A stretch of DNA of 64,000 bases from Tenacibaculum sp. M341 (GTDB lineage: Bacteria; Bacteroidota; Bacteroidia; Flavobacteriales; Flavobacteriaceae). The position numbers and the translations under genes were made by a program. Of the stretch, positions 63,884 to 64,000 are shown piece after piece. The DNA lies in NCBI RefSeq assembly GCF_004337695.1, contig NZ_SJXJ01000001.1, positions 401,123 to 465,122 of the forward strand, given 5' to 3'. The notes beneath the pieces were generated by a model. The model was not told where the DNA came from. It searched no databases and saw only the letters and a list, made by a program, of their open reading frames with translations. Position 1 is the first letter of the stretch. Each line of letters starts with the position of its first letter.

Positions 63884-64000
63884 TCATCTTGACTTTTCAA
63901 TTTTATGAAATTTCTTTAATCCGATTACAATAAATGCTAGGAAATTAAAGCCTTTCCAACTAGTAATTGTGGTGTCAAATCTATTCAATAAAGAACGAAA
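63884..64000 (-). CDS. transposase, C-terminal end (partial, runs off the window)
   Basis: Read on the minus strand from the window edge, 38 codons give RSLLNRFDTTITSWKGFN followed by FLAFIVIGLKKFHKIEKSR and a TGA stop. This is the usual C-terminal end of an IS-family transposase in Flavobacteriaceae (LLNRFDTT and SW motifs). The remainder lies beyond 64000. Family cannot be fixed from the tail alone. Confidence 0.7.
   Translation of the reverse strand, partial: FRSLLNRFDTTITSWKGFNFLAFIVIGLKKFHKIEKSR

Overview
The window looks like a chromosome segment of a low-GC marine-type Bacteroidota, most likely a Flavobacteriaceae close to Tenacibaculum or Polaribacter. Support comes from TAnnTTTG -7 boxes, AT-rich codon use, a type IX secretion C-terminal domain, the long (480-residue) GAPDH and DUF6261/DUF983 family proteins. 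Genus level is an inference.

Region 1 (1-25.6 kb) is an unusually dense NAD+/ADP-ribose and RNA-repair cluster. A plus-strand operon (41-6619) carries an RNase Z-like MBL protein, KptA, an ADP-ribosylglycohydrolase, a 2OG-Fe(II) oxygenase, a SLOG-like protein, a macro domain protein, a sirtuin, DUF4291 and a metallophosphoesterase. After an S9 peptidase, a second operon (9311-12039) has NADAR, two more ADP-ribosylglycohydrolases and a deoxyribosyltransferase-like protein. A minus-strand MoxR-vWA-beta-propeller ternary system (12031-19689) follows. A third unit (19930-24795) has a bacterial-type PARG, a vWA protein, a short adenylosuccinate-synthetase-like protein and NAMPT. The promoters of the second and third units carry the same pair of operators, TTTGYGT-N7-ACRCAAA, spaced 53 bp apart in both, so they are probably one regulon.

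Region 2 (25.7-37.0 kb) is a defence island on the minus strand. A 2TM/beta-rich CBASS effector (Cap15-like), a CD-NTase and an E2-like/SEC-C protein run with gaps or overlaps of about 12 nt straight into cas13b, which is followed by a type VI-B CRISPR array. CBASS and Cas13b therefore appear to share one operon. The array is a mosaic: nine spacers are exactly 30 nt, while seven spacer positions hold copies of a roughly 228-nt palindromic element (or 75- and 181-nt forms). A caspase-TM-TIR operon sits upstream. Beyond it lies a decayed second array, with the same leader-like flank and what looks like the last codons of a lost cas13b.

Region 3 (37-45.7 kb) holds a TPR histidine kinase/NarL-type response regulator pair, a small acidic peptide gene, and a sulfur-handling regulon: DUF983, a Crp/Fnr regulator, SulP, a CstB-like persulfide dioxygenase-rhodanese and a split YeeE transporter. 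Four GTAAC-N4-GTTAC operators lie 22-23 nt upstream of the -7 boxes and define this regulon.

Region 4 (46-64 kb) is mostly ordinary housekeeping: GlmM, a class V aminotransferase, M14 peptidase, Lrp/AsnC, MltG, DapF, HtrA, GAPDH, a T9SS cargo protein, LigA and two YhhN-family proteins. It ends in the 3' end of a transposase gene.

No tRNA, rRNA or replication origin was recognised.
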